Notes: generated from the sequence alone by a model not told the origin. Counted from the stretch's first letter, positions 1-7,977 are shown. The stretch is 9,683 bases of DNA from RGIG3528 sp045598045 (GCA_045598045.1 JAZLLG010000006.1:1-9683); one strand, 5' to 3'. Numbers and translations: made by a program.

Positions 1-1360
1 TATCATAAAATCTGTTGATAAGATTTGTAATTGTTGTCTTTCCGGCACCTGTAGCTCCGACAAATGCAAACTTCTGACCTGACTTTGCATGAAGAGAAAC
101 GTCTTCAAGTACAAGCTTTTCGGGAACATATCCGAAGTCAACCATCTCAAGTTCGATGTCGCCCTTAAGTTCTGTGTACGAAACGGTACCGTCAGCCTGA
201 TGAGGATGCTTCCATGCCCAAAGGTTAGTTCTCTCCTTTGTTTCGGTAAGTGTACCGTCAGCCTCACGCTTAACATTTACGAGTTCACAATAACCATCAT
301 CGGATTCACCCTTTTCATCGATGAGATCAAAGCATCTTCCGGCACCCGCAAGACCCATTGCAATCGTTGTAATCTGCATTGTAATCTGGCCGGTATTTTG
401 AGAAAGCTGTCTGAACATTCCGAGGAAAGTTACAACCATTCCGAGTGTAAGGGGCTCAAAGCCTCTTAAGCTGAGATTGGGAGCATTTAATGTGAAAAGA
501 ACTCCACCCGCAACAGCAATGATAACGTAGAAAATGTTACCGATGTTGTTGGTAAGGGGGCCTAAAACGTTACCGTTTTTATTGGCAAGTGAGGAATCCG
601 AGAAGAGCTTTTCATTAAGCTCATCAAAGTCTTTCTTAGCTTCTTCCTCATGAGTGAAAACCTTAACTACTTTAAGGCCTGTCATCATTTCTTCGATGAA
701 GCCCTCTTCTTTGGCAAGAGACCTCTGCTGGAAAACCATGAACTTTCCGCTCTTGCCGCCGAAGTAGCCTGTCACTTTAATCGTGCAGAATACGGCAATA
801 CAAACGATAACAAACATCCATACGCTGTATGTAAGCATAACGATTACAAGTGAAACGATGGAAATAACGGATGTAATCATCTGAGGAAGTGTTCCTCCGA
901 TAAGCTGTCTTGTAGCATCCGTATCGTTTGTATATGTACTCATGATATCGCCATGAGCATGAGTATCAAAGAACTTGATGGGCAAAGTCTGCATGTTGTC
1001 AAACATTTCGTCACGAAGAGCCTTTAGCGATCCCTGTGTAACAACAGCTCCGACACGTGTATAAATGAAGCCGCAGATAATTCCCACGAAGTATACGCAG
1101 GCAAGCGTTCCGAGAACACTAATGATGTTCGGAACGATGGCATCCCATCCCTTTGAAAGGCCGGGAGTGATACATTCATCGATGAGCTTTCTCATGAAAA
1201 TGCTCATCGCAACAGATGAAAGTGAGGATATGATAAGACATATCGCAATAATCAACACTTGAACTTTGTAGCGTTTAAGAACAAACTTGATTAAACGCGT
1301 AAAGGTTCCTTTTTTTACCTTGGGAGCAGGTCCCATAGGTCTTCTCATAGGTCCCGGCAT
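1..1360 (-). CDS. ABC exporter half-transporter, canonical-type subunit (3' end cut by window)
   Basis: Membrane ABC exporter subunit with fused permease and ATPase domains; 453 residues are visible of an expected 580 to 630, and the C-terminus lies beyond the window. The start at 1360 is set by a strong AAAGGAGG 8 nt upstream. The N-terminus is a Pro/Gly/Arg-rich cytoplasmic tail (MPGPMRRPMGPAP...), followed by an exporter-type transmembrane domain from about residue 25 to 345. It includes the usual DTHAHGDIMSTYTNDTD stretch and the EEMMTGLKVVKVFTHEEEA coupling-helix region. The nucleotide-binding domain starts near residue 405, and a fully canonical Walker A, GATGAGKTT, is at residues 435-443. 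Walker B, signature and switch histidine are not visible. The gene begins 3 nt after the preceding ABC gene, whose ATPase site is degenerate, so the two should form a heterodimer in which this subunit supplies the competent catalytic site. The substrate cannot be told from sequence; drugs, lipids or peptides are all possible. Confidence 0.95.
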   Translation of the reverse strand, partial: MPGPMRRPMGPAPKVKKGTFTRLIKFVLKRYKVQVLIIAICLIISSLSSVAMSIFMRKLIDECITPGLSKGWDAIVPNIISVLGTLACVYFVGIICGFIYTRVGAVVTQGSLKALRDEMFDNMQTLPIKFFDTHAHGDIMSTYTNDTDATRQLIGGTLPQMITSVISIVSLVIVMLTYSVWMFVIVCIAVFCTIKVTGYFGGKSGKFMVFQQRSLAKEEGFIEEMMTGLKVVKVFTHEEEAKKDFDELNEKLFSDSSLANKNGNVLGPLTNNIGNIFYVIIAVAGGVLFTLNAPNLSLRGFEPLTLGMVVTFLGMFRQLSQNTGQITMQITTIAMGLAGAGRCFDLIDEKGESDDGYCELVNVKREADGTLTETKERTNLWAWKHPHQADGTVSYTELKGDIELEMVDFGYVPEKLVLEDVSLHAKSGQKFAFVGATGAGKTTITNLINRFYD

Positions 1361-1363
1361 GTC

Positions 1364-3106
1364 TTAGTCCTCCTTTCCTTTAGTCTGTGTATTGTAAATC
1401 TCGGCATAAATACCGTTCTTTGCAATAAGTTCTTCCGATGTACCCTGTTCAACAATCTTACCGCCGTCAAGAACAATAATCATATCGGCATCCTCAACGG
1501 AGGATACTCTCTGGGCAATAATAAGCTTTGTTGTTCCGGGAATAATTTCCTTGAAAGATTTGCGGATGATGGCATCTGTTCTTGTATCAACAGCAGATGT
1601 CGAATCATCAAGGATAAGGATTTTAGGCTTTTTAAGCAAAGCTCTCGCAATACAGAGACGCTGCTTCTGTCCTCCGGATACGTTTGTACCGCCCTGTTCG
1701 ATGAAAGTGTCGTACTTATCGGGGAACCCTTCGATAAATTCGTCCGCGCAGGCTGCCTTGCAGGCTGCGATGATTTCTTCGTCCGTAGCCTCTTTGTTAC
1801 CCCAACGCATGTTTTCTTTGATGGTTCCGGCAAAAAGAACGTTTTTCTGAAGCACAACGGAAACCTGATCACGAAGTGCTTTAAGATTGTATTCCTTAAC
1901 GTTTTTGCCGCCGACAATCACTTCACCTTCGGTTACATCATAAAGTCTGGAAATAAGCTGGATAAGTGTTGACTTTGATGAACCTGTACCACCGATGATA
2001 CCGATGGTCTGTCCGCTCTTAACAGACAAATTAATGTTTTCAAGAGCATTTCTCGAAGCGGTTTCGGAATATTTGAAGGAAACGTTTTTGAATTCGATGC
2101 TTCCGTCTTTTACTACCGTAATGCCGTTTTCCACGCTGTCAAGAGACGGTTCATGATTAAGTACTTCACATACACGCGATGCAGCTTCGGAAGCCATGGA
2201 GAACATAACAAAACCGAAACCGAGCATCATAAGTGAAGAAAGAATCTGCATACCATATGTTGTCAAGGATGAAAGCTGACCTGTTGTAAGTTCGGGAACA
2301 GGGTTGTTGCATGTTGTAACAATGACCTTTGTTGCGAAGAAACAAAGAAGAAGCATTCCTGCATTCATGCAGAAAGACATAATGGGTGTGAAAAGAGCCA
2401 TAATCTTTTCTGCTTTTGTGAAGTCATCACAAACTTCCTTGGAAGCGTTATTAAACTTCTCAATCTCGAAATCTTCACGTACAAAGCCTTTAACTACACG
2501 GATAGCTGAAACGTTTTCCTGAACGGAATTGTTTAATGCGTCATACTTTTTGAAAATACGTTTGAAGATACCTGTTACACGTCCGAAAATGAGAACAAAT
2601 GCACATGCAAGGAAAGGAACAATGGCAACGAAGATCATTGTAAGCTTCCAATGAATGGTGCAGCCCATTATGATGGCAAACAGGAACTGAAGAGGAACAC
2701 GGACTGCCATTCTGATAAGCATACTGAAACAGTTCTGAATGCTTGTTACGTCAGTGGTCAGTCTTGTAACAAGGGATGAGGACGAAAACTTGTCCACATC
2801 CGCAAAGGAGTAGCCAAGGACCTTATAAAAGAGGTCATGGCGAAGGTTTTTTGCAAAACCACAGCTGGAATCAGCTGCAAAACGTGCCGAAAGAGTACCG
2901 AATGTAAGACTTAAGGACGCAGTAACGATAAGTATGCCTCCGTAAATGAGGATCATCTTCATGTCTGCACTCTCAAGCCCATCGATAAGCTTGGCCATAA
3001 CAAAAGGGATAACGGTTTCCATGCTTACTTCACCGCACATGAAAAGCGGTGTTACAATGGTCGCCTTCTTGTACTCCCTAATGCTTTTAGCAAGAGTTTT
3101 AATCAT
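1364..3106 (-). CDS. ABC exporter half-transporter, degenerate-site subunit of a heterodimer
   Basis: A 580-residue type IV (exporter-fold) ABC protein: transmembrane domain about residues 10-310, ATPase domain about 335-575. Visible motifs are Walker A GGTGSSKST at 372-380 (Ser in place of the last Gly), Q-loop Gln420, signature NVSGGQ at 475-480, Walker B ILILDD at 496-501, D-loop SAVD, and switch region AQRVSS with Gln532. The residue after Walker B is Asp501 instead of the catalytic Glu, and the switch His is Gln. This is the pattern of the non-catalytic subunit in heterodimeric exporters such as TM287/288, LmrCD and BmrCD. The near-canonical signature should complete the active site formed with the partner's Walker motifs. 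It is the first gene of a two-gene operon with the subunit starting at 1360. The start at 3106 has only a loose AAGGAAG-type site about 12 nt upstream. The transported substrate is unknown. Confidence 0.95.
   Translation of the reverse strand: MIKTLAKSIREYKKATIVTPLFMCGEVSMETVIPFVMAKLIDGLESADMKMILIYGGILIVTASLSLTFGTLSARFAADSSCGFAKNLRHDLFYKVLGYSFADVDKFSSSSLVTRLTTDVTSIQNCFSMLIRMAVRVPLQFLFAIIMGCTIHWKLTMIFVAIVPFLACAFVLIFGRVTGIFKRIFKKYDALNNSVQENVSAIRVVKGFVREDFEIEKFNNASKEVCDDFTKAEKIMALFTPIMSFCMNAGMLLLCFFATKVIVTTCNNPVPELTTGQLSSLTTYGMQILSSLMMLGFGFVMFSMASEAASRVCEVLNHEPSLDSVENGITVVKDGSIEFKNVSFKYSETASRNALENINLSVKSGQTIGIIGGTGSSKSTLIQLISRLYDVTEGEVIVGGKNVKEYNLKALRDQVSVVLQKNVLFAGTIKENMRWGNKEATDEEIIAACKAACADEFIEGFPDKYDTFIEQGGTNVSGGQKQRLCIARALLKKPKILILDDSTSAVDTRTDAIIRKSFKEIIPGTTKLIIAQRVSSVEDADMIIVLDGGKIVEQGTSEELIAKNGIYAEIYNTQTKGKED
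1369..1376 (-). promoter_or_regulatory. Shine-Dalgarno AAAGGAGG inside the end of the upstream ABC gene
   Basis: On the minus strand, AAAGGAGG lies in the last sense codons (Lys-Glu-Asp region) of the upstream subunit, 8 nt before the ATG at 1360. The upstream stop TAA sits between the two. This arrangement fixes the start of the downstream subunit and suggests translational coupling, which would help equal production of the two halves of a heterodimer. Confidence 0.8.
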
Positions 3107-3144
3107 TTCTTTCTCAACTTCCTTTTCTCAATATTATCCCTAAC

Positions 3145-3188
3145 ATTCTATCATTTTCACAATAAATCTTCCATATCTTTTATGTGAA
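3145..3188 (-). promoter_or_regulatory. Candidate promoter of the ABC exporter operon
   Basis: The 185-nt gap before the ABC genes must contain their promoter, because the preceding operon appears to end in a hairpin at 3260-3286. On the minus strand the best pairing I see is TTCACA (3183-3188) with TATTGT (3159-3164) at 18-nt spacing. A second possible -10 is TAGAAT at 3145-3150, but it has no good -35. Both are weak matches, so the exact start site is uncertain. Confidence 0.3.
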
Positions 3189-3215
3189 CTTTTGTTGAAA
3201 AGGCAATAAATGAAC

Positions 3216-3258
3216 ATATCTCCGCAAGATATCAAGGAACATTTCAACTAGATATCAA
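3216..3258. repeat. Cluster of AGATAT half-sites upstream of the ABC operon (possible operator)
   Basis: An inverted repeat ATATCT-ccgca-AGATAT lies at 3216-3232. Its right arm recurs as a direct repeat, AGATATCAA, at 3227-3235 and 3250-3258, exactly 23 nt apart (about two helical turns). A further complementary pair, GTTGAAA (3194-3200) and TTTCAAC (3242-3248), encloses the cluster. The position, just upstream of the candidate promoter of an exporter, fits a repressor or activator binding region, but no regulator gene is nearby. The region is AT-rich, so chance is a real alternative. Confidence 0.3.
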
Positions 3259-3259
3259 A

Positions 3260-3286
3260 TAATCCCCGTTTGTTCAACGGGGATTA
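3260..3286 (-). terminator. Hairpin terminator after the acyltransferase gene
   Basis: A perfect 11-bp inverted repeat (TAATCCCCGTT / AACGGGGATTA) with a 5-nt loop begins 5 nt after the TAA stop of the acyltransferase gene. Four consecutive C-G pairs make a stable stem. On the minus strand it is followed by the short T-containing stretch ATTTGAT, not a long U-run, so it is a likely but not strong intrinsic terminator for the GH95-phosphatase-acyltransferase operon. Confidence 0.7.
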
Positions 3287-3291
3287 ATGAG

Positions 3292-4548
3292 TTATTCAGC
3301 ATAATAAAGTTCTTCAGTGGCAAGAGCCATCTTCGTAACAGAAAAATCATCACAGTCCGGAAATGTATACCATGTATCTTCCAAAGTGTTAAGATCAACA
3401 CAGTCGCCGTATCTTCCAAGGTAGTCGTACTCGATATGGCATGAATAAAGAGACGAAACAGGCTTTTCCATTACAAAAGAACCGTAAGGTCCCGATACCT
3501 TGACTCTGAAGCCGTTCATATTGTGCTCCATAGTTCCTTCACCGAGGTTCTTATAGCCCTTTGCATTGGGAAGACTCATAACATGAGCAGGTCCCGAGAA
3601 ACTGTATGTGCCGGCTTTTACTTCCTTACGAACGTTTTCACGCTCCCATTCATACCACTCGGGAACAAATGAAAACTCCGTATCTCCGTCGATTGCTTTC
3701 AAAACTCCGAACACGTCCATCTTCCACTGCTTTTTGCAAGCTTCGCAGAATATTGTGTCCTCTTTGGATTTCATTTTGAATTCCGTCATGCAGTGAGGGC
3801 ACTGATAAAGCACTTTGTGAAGTCCTTCCGCTCTGTTCTTCTTATCAATCTTAAGTCCTCTTTCACGGAGCCATGCAAAGTCATCATACTCAAAGTTCTT
3901 GCGAATGCGAGCGTTTATATCATCCGGTGAAAGCTGTTTGATATCTTCCGCGCTCAAAAGCTGTTCAAAAACAGCCTCATTATGCTTAAATGCTCTGTCC
4001 TTCGGATTCCAGAACGGCGCATTAATATGATTTCCATGGCATATAAGCGTAACTACGGGATATCCGAGCAGCTTGCACATTTTACCGAGCGAATCGGGAA
4101 GGACAGCCGTCGTTCCGCAAAGAGAATATCTTGCTTCAGGATAAACAACCGCAACATCACCGTTATCCATGATGGTTTTCAGCTGACGTATAAGGCGCAT
4201 ATCGTTTGTAAATTTACGTTTTCCTATGCATCCGGCCGGCCTCATAAGCCATTCACGGCTCATAAACCCTTTCTTACCGACAGGTGTTGTAAAGCCGTCT
4301 ATGGCTACAACGTAATTCGCTCTGGACGGGTATACGCAGGTGGCCGCAACAAAAAAGTCAAAGAATGCATTATGATTGCAAAGAAGCAGATACGGTTTCC
4401 CTTTAAGATTTTCCGTATTAATCTTTGTAATACTGGTTTTGTGCATTTTCAGTTCAAAAAATGCAACTGTTTTAATAAGCAACTTAAGCCAGAAGTTCTG
4501 TCTTGTGGGTTTTCTGTTTAAATCAAACCTTTTAAATCCGTCTTCCAT
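3292..4548 (-). CDS. PlsC-like lysophospholipid acyltransferase with an internal zinc ribbon
   Basis: A 418-residue protein whose N-terminal half (about 20-215) is a glycerol-phosphate/lysophospholipid acyltransferase domain. It has catalytic NHNAFFD with His59 and Asp64 (HX4D), a basic motif around GCIGKRK (106-112), the substrate-site motif YPEARYS (136-142, standing for the usual PEGTRS), and PVVTLICHGNH (164-174). Known members transfer an acyl chain to a lysolipid or glycerol phosphate at the inner membrane face. Residues 250-271 form a CPHC...CEAC zinc ribbon (Cys250, 253, 268, 271). It is followed by a beta-rich C-terminal region of about 140 residues that I do not recognise. PlsC itself is only about 240 residues, so the second half is an extension. 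The start at 4548 is supported by AGGGG 5 nt upstream. It is the third gene of the operon, 35 nt after the phosphatase lipoprotein. The exact acyl acceptor is unknown. Confidence 0.85.
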   Translation of the reverse strand: MEDGFKRFDLNRKPTRQNFWLKLLIKTVAFFELKMHKTSITKINTENLKGKPYLLLCNHNAFFDFFVAATCVYPSRANYVVAIDGFTTPVGKKGFMSREWLMRPAGCIGKRKFTNDMRLIRQLKTIMDNGDVAVVYPEARYSLCGTTAVLPDSLGKMCKLLGYPVVTLICHGNHINAPFWNPKDRAFKHNEAVFEQLLSAEDIKQLSPDDINARIRKNFEYDDFAWLRERGLKIDKKNRAEGLHKVLYQCPHCMTEFKMKSKEDTIFCEACKKQWKMDVFGVLKAIDGDTEFSFVPEWYEWERENVRKEVKAGTYSFSGPAHVMSLPNAKGYKNLGEGTMEHNMNGFRVKVSGPYGSFVMEKPVSSLYSCHIEYDYLGRYGDCVDLNTLEDTWYTFPDCDDFSVTKMALATEELYYAE

Positions 4549-4583
4549 ATGTTCCCCTGTTTTACACGAAGTTTTTCAGCACA

Positions 4584-5807
4584 CTATTCCGTCAATAAAC
4601 CCTTTATGGAATTAATTTCATCCTGCGTCACACCGATTTCAAGCATATAGTTTTCAATCTGTTTGGAAAGAGTGTCGCCTTCAAAACCTTTAATTATTCT
4701 GACATACGCATCTTTTATCTCATCAGCTTTACGAAGTGCTCCGATATCAGCCATATTCGAGAAAACATAATCCGTATATAAATCATCCTCCGAAACGCCA
4801 AGCAAACCGTTTATAAGGAATGTAACAAGGCCTGTTCTGTCTGTTCCGAGAGAACAATGATAAAGAATCGGATAGTTGTTTTCATCAGCAAACATTTTGA
4901 TAATACGACACATCTCAGCATCGTATGAACGCAACCGTGTTGTAACGGAGCCGGGCATGGCGATGTTAACATAGTTCACGCTTTCCCCCAAAGCACTTGA
5001 ATTTCTCACTTCACCGACACGAAAATCGATTTCGGTTTTAATTTGTGCTTCGTTAATAAGCCAATCAATGCCCTCCTGTGAAATCGTAACAGTTTCTTTT
5101 TCGTCGTCATTAAGTCTGCCGGTTCTGTAGGCCATACCCTGCTTGACCTTTTTGCCTGATAATGTCATCCAACCGCCTATATCACGGCAATTCGTGACTC
5201 CGTCTATTTTAAGATTTCTGGGAGCAGCTCCGTCCGTATGATACTTCATCATGTTAATCCAGTCATAGGATGTACCGTCTGCCATCTGACAGGCAACTCG
5301 CCACCAGTAATCCTGATCGATTAACAGATTGTAAACAGCTACAACGGGTTCCTCCGTCTCAAGTCGGAGCGCGTTGTTCATTTCTTTATTGTCAGCCAGT
5401 TCAAAAATGTACTTAACCGGCCTTTCACCCTTCTTTGTCATTGCATCCCACTTGTGGATGACAGGTCTGGGAACACTGAATTCGGACGTTCCGAATGCAT
5501 ACTTAAGAATACCTCTGTAGCCTTCCGCAAGTGCTTCTGCCTGCTTATTTGTGTGAATAAGCGGGATCTCGTTGTTTTCAACTCTGAAGGTGAGGCTTGA
5601 AAGCTTAACAACCTTTGGAATGCTGATCGGAGTAAGGTCGACATTCTCCGGCTTATTAAATGCCGTCTTGGCATCCTCATTTTCAGCGGTCGGCGTGGGT
5701 GTCGGTGTTACAAGCATAAGCGCCACTGACATATCGTTTCCGCATCCGGTGAGCCCTGCGAGAATAACAATTGTTGCAACCAATAATAAAAACTTAAATT
5801 TCTTCAT
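4584..5807 (-). CDS. Lipoprotein with tyrosine/dual-specificity phosphatase domain
   Basis: A 407-residue exported protein. A signal peptide with a hydrophobic core (residues 5-19) ends in lipobox LTGC, so Cys22 should be lipidated and the protein anchored to the outer membrane face. A Thr-Pro linker (TPTPTPT, 34-40) follows. Residues about 60-190 end in a fibronectin-III-like strand pattern (YNLLIDQDYWWRV). The C-terminal phosphatase begins at NCRDIGGW (206-213) and continues with YRTGRL (227-232) and EIDFR...E (259-266). The active-site loop is HCSLGTDRTG, with nucleophile Cys318 and Arg324 in the CX5R motif. This layout matches the Y_phosphatase3 (IphP/LipA-like) family, whose known members act on phosphotyrosine, phosphoinositides or other phosphate esters. 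The substrate here is unknown. It is the middle gene of the operon, 19 nt after GH95, with only a weak AGG-type ribosome site. All catalytic residues are present, so it should be active. Confidence 0.88.
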   Translation of the reverse strand: MKKFKFLLLVATIVILAGLTGCGNDMSVALMLVTPTPTPTAENEDAKTAFNKPENVDLTPISIPKVVKLSSLTFRVENNEIPLIHTNKQAEALAEGYRGILKYAFGTSEFSVPRPVIHKWDAMTKKGERPVKYIFELADNKEMNNALRLETEEPVVAVYNLLIDQDYWWRVACQMADGTSYDWINMMKYHTDGAAPRNLKIDGVTNCRDIGGWMTLSGKKVKQGMAYRTGRLNDDEKETVTISQEGIDWLINEAQIKTEIDFRVGEVRNSSALGESVNYVNIAMPGSVTTRLRSYDAEMCRIIKMFADENNYPILYHCSLGTDRTGLVTFLINGLLGVSEDDLYTDYVFSNMADIGALRKADEIKDAYVRIIKGFEGDTLSKQIENYMLEIGVTQDEINSIKGLLTE

Positions 5808-5826
5808 TCAAATAACCTGTTTACCC

Positions 5827-7977
5827 TTACTTATATTTTCTTGCATCTTTAAGCTCGCCGTTTTCCCACTCAAAGTCATAAGTGTAGCCGTCACGGCTCT
5901 TAAAGCCTTTTGCTTTACCGTTCTTCCACTCTGTCGGAAGTGCCGGAAGAAGAATTGTCCTGCCTTCCTGGCTTTGGATAAGCATTTCTGCTATTCCGGC
6001 CGTCGTTCCGAAATTACCGTCAATCTGGAAAGGCGGATGATTGTCGAACATGTTGTCCAGACATGACTTTTCAAAGTAAAGCTTAATATTTTCCCAGCAT
6101 TCATCCCCCATACGAAGTCTTGCCCACATATTGATTATCCATGCGCGGCTCCAGCCCGTATGACCGCCTCCGGAAGAAAGTCTTCTCTTAAGCGTTGCTT
6201 CCGCAGCTGCCATTTCTTTTGGATTTTCATAGGTAATGGACGTTCCCGGGTGAAGCCCGAACAAATGTGAAATGTGTCTGTGTCCAGGCTCAAGTTCTTC
6301 GTAGTCCTCTGCCCACTCGGCAATTGTACCGTTCGCACTTATGCGTGTATGCGGCAGACTCTTTTCCAGGAAACTGTAACGTTTCTTCTCTTCGGGAGTA
6401 AGAAACTCGTCACAGCATTCCAAAACGCCCTTAAGAAGTTCCCTTAATATCTGGGCATCCATTGTGGCGCCCTGGCACATACAGCCGATTGAACCGTTTG
6501 CCATACGATACGTATTTTCGGGAGAAACGGTAGGATTCACGACTTTTTCTCCATTTGTGTTTTCTGACAAAGTGTCTTCAAAGAAAAGAATTGCATCTTT
6601 AATGAGAGGAACATATTCCTGAAGGAAGTCCTTGTCTTTTGTATAGCGATAGTGGTCAAGTATGTGTAAGCAGAGCCATGGAGCTCCCATAGACCAGTAG
6701 GATGCCGAAGGAACGATATCCTGCGGTGCGCAATCGCCCCAAATATCGGTGTTGTGATGTGCAACCCATCCACGGGCTCCGTACATTTCTTTAGCCACTT
6801 CTTTTCCGTGCGGATACATGCGCCTGATTAATTCAAAGAGCGGAGTATGAAGTTCGGAAAGATTGGTGGACTCTGCCGGCCAGTAGTTCATTTCGGCATT
6901 AATGTTTATAGTGTATTTACTGTCCCACATGGGAGTAAAGGAATCGTTCCAGATTCCCTGAAGATTTGCCGGCTGTGAGCCCGGACGACTTGAAGAAACA
7001 AGAAGATATCGCCCGTACTGGAACGAAAGCGTTGTAAGCCCTATATCCTTCTTTCCTTCCTTTACTCTTGCAAGTCTTTCATTTGTCGGAAGTTCTTCGT
7101 GGCTTTCTCCGTCAATACAAAGGCTGCATCTGCTCATTAATCCGGATACATCGTCGGTATGATTTTGTTTGAGTTCGTCAAAGCCTTTTTCTTCTGCTTT
7201 ATCAAGCCTCTGAATGCAGGCTTTTACGGGCTTTTTATCATAAAAAGACGTTTCTGAAGTAACAAGGATGACCGAATCCTCCGACATATGAAGAACACGC
7301 CCGACAATTTCAGCAAAGCCTTTAATTACTCTTACCGCAACAGCGTACTCAACACCGTCAGCCCCTGCTTTGCCTGACATAACCAAAGTCTGTCCGTCTT
7401 CATATGAAAGCTCACCAAAGAAGGAGCCTCTTTCGATTATGGCTTTCTGAGGACGTCCCTTGGATTTAATAACCATCACACGGTCAGGATAAGAAATGAA
7501 GCTCTCCCTCTCATAGTCCACACCGTTGTATTTGTAAGAAACACGATGAATGCCGTTATCTATATCCAGTTCTCTTATGTAGTTCTGTACTTCGGGACCA
7601 TTGTATATGTTATGACTCCATCCGTCTTTCAATCCGAAGAAAAGCATAGAGTCGGCGTTTGTTTCCTGAATAAGGTACAAATCACAAAGAGGTTCGTAAT
7701 GACATTCTGACTCCGGAATCGATGCAAGTGCTTCATTCGAAAGGCACTCAGCGTCCTGTATCCGGCCTTTTCTGATTAGTTCACGTATTTCGGGAAGTTT
7801 ATCCTTTGCGGACGGATTGACACGGTTTTTAAATCCGCCATGCCAGAGTGAATCATTGTTAAGCTGAAATCTGTCTACGCATGTTCCTGCAAAGCACATT
7901 GCTCCCATAAAGCCGTTTCCGAGCGGAAGTGCCTCATTCCAGTTTTTTGCCTGTTGTTTGTAAAACAACCTGTTCAT
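5827..7977 (-). CDS. Glycoside hydrolase family 95 (alpha-L-fucosidase or alpha-L-galactosidase type)
   Basis: A 716-residue protein of normal GH95 length with no signal peptide, hence cytoplasmic. The N-terminal domain opens with the family hallmark WNEALPLGNGFMGAM (13-27) and QLNNDSLWHGG (38-48). The (alpha/alpha)6 catalytic part contains YTININAEMNYWP (355-367, Asn358 and Asn360), NPTVSPEN (481-488, Glu487), HRHISHLFGLHPG (566-578) and PPFQIDGNFG (648-657, Asp653). By analogy with the Bifidobacterium enzyme AfcA, Glu487 is the acid and the two Asn with Asp653 activate water in an inverting reaction. Known substrates are alpha-1,2-fucosyl glycans and, in some members, alpha-L-galactosides of plant polymers; sequence alone does not decide. 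A cytoplasmic location implies import of small fucosylated oligosaccharides, but no sugar transporter is in this window. The start at 7977 has GAGGG 7 nt upstream. It is the first gene of a probable three-gene operon. Confidence 0.93.
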   Translation of the reverse strand: MNRLFYKQQAKNWNEALPLGNGFMGAMCFAGTCVDRFQLNNDSLWHGGFKNRVNPSAKDKLPEIRELIRKGRIQDAECLSNEALASIPESECHYEPLCDLYLIQETNADSMLFFGLKDGWSHNIYNGPEVQNYIRELDIDNGIHRVSYKYNGVDYERESFISYPDRVMVIKSKGRPQKAIIERGSFFGELSYEDGQTLVMSGKAGADGVEYAVAVRVIKGFAEIVGRVLHMSEDSVILVTSETSFYDKKPVKACIQRLDKAEEKGFDELKQNHTDDVSGLMSRCSLCIDGESHEELPTNERLARVKEGKKDIGLTTLSFQYGRYLLVSSSRPGSQPANLQGIWNDSFTPMWDSKYTININAEMNYWPAESTNLSELHTPLFELIRRMYPHGKEVAKEMYGARGWVAHHNTDIWGDCAPQDIVPSASYWSMGAPWLCLHILDHYRYTKDKDFLQEYVPLIKDAILFFEDTLSENTNGEKVVNPTVSPENTYRMANGSIGCMCQGATMDAQILRELLKGVLECCDEFLTPEEKKRYSFLEKSLPHTRISANGTIAEWAEDYEELEPGHRHISHLFGLHPGTSITYENPKEMAAAEATLKRRLSSGGGHTGWSRAWIINMWARLRMGDECWENIKLYFEKSCLDNMFDNHPPFQIDGNFGTTAGIAEMLIQSQEGRTILLPALPTEWKNGKAKGFKSRDGYTYDFEWENGELKDARKYK

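Noticed and set aside
89..469. 126-codon open frame on the plus strand
   Set aside because: Antisense to the truncated ABC gene, whose minus-strand frame stays open over all 453 codons and encodes a clear exporter.
1480..1917. 145-codon open frame on the minus strand, shifted relative to the ABC gene
   Set aside because: Out-of-frame shadow inside the ATPase domain of the 580-residue subunit; no motif of its own.
3982..4521. 179-codon open frame on the plus strand
   Set aside because: It lies wholly antisense to the acyltransferase gene, whose catalytic motifs are intact. The frame has Cys/Arg/Lys-rich composition, no family motif and no ribosome site.
5687..5710. Short GGTGT/GGCGT-type repeat inside the phosphatase gene
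   Set aside because: It encodes the Thr-Pro linker after the lipobox, a common low-complexity spacer in lipoproteins, not a separate repeat element.
5572..6066. 164-codon open frame on the plus strand
   Set aside because: It spans the junction of the phosphatase and GH95 genes in antisense. Its hydrophobic middle is the complement of the signal peptide and linker, and it has no supporting start context.
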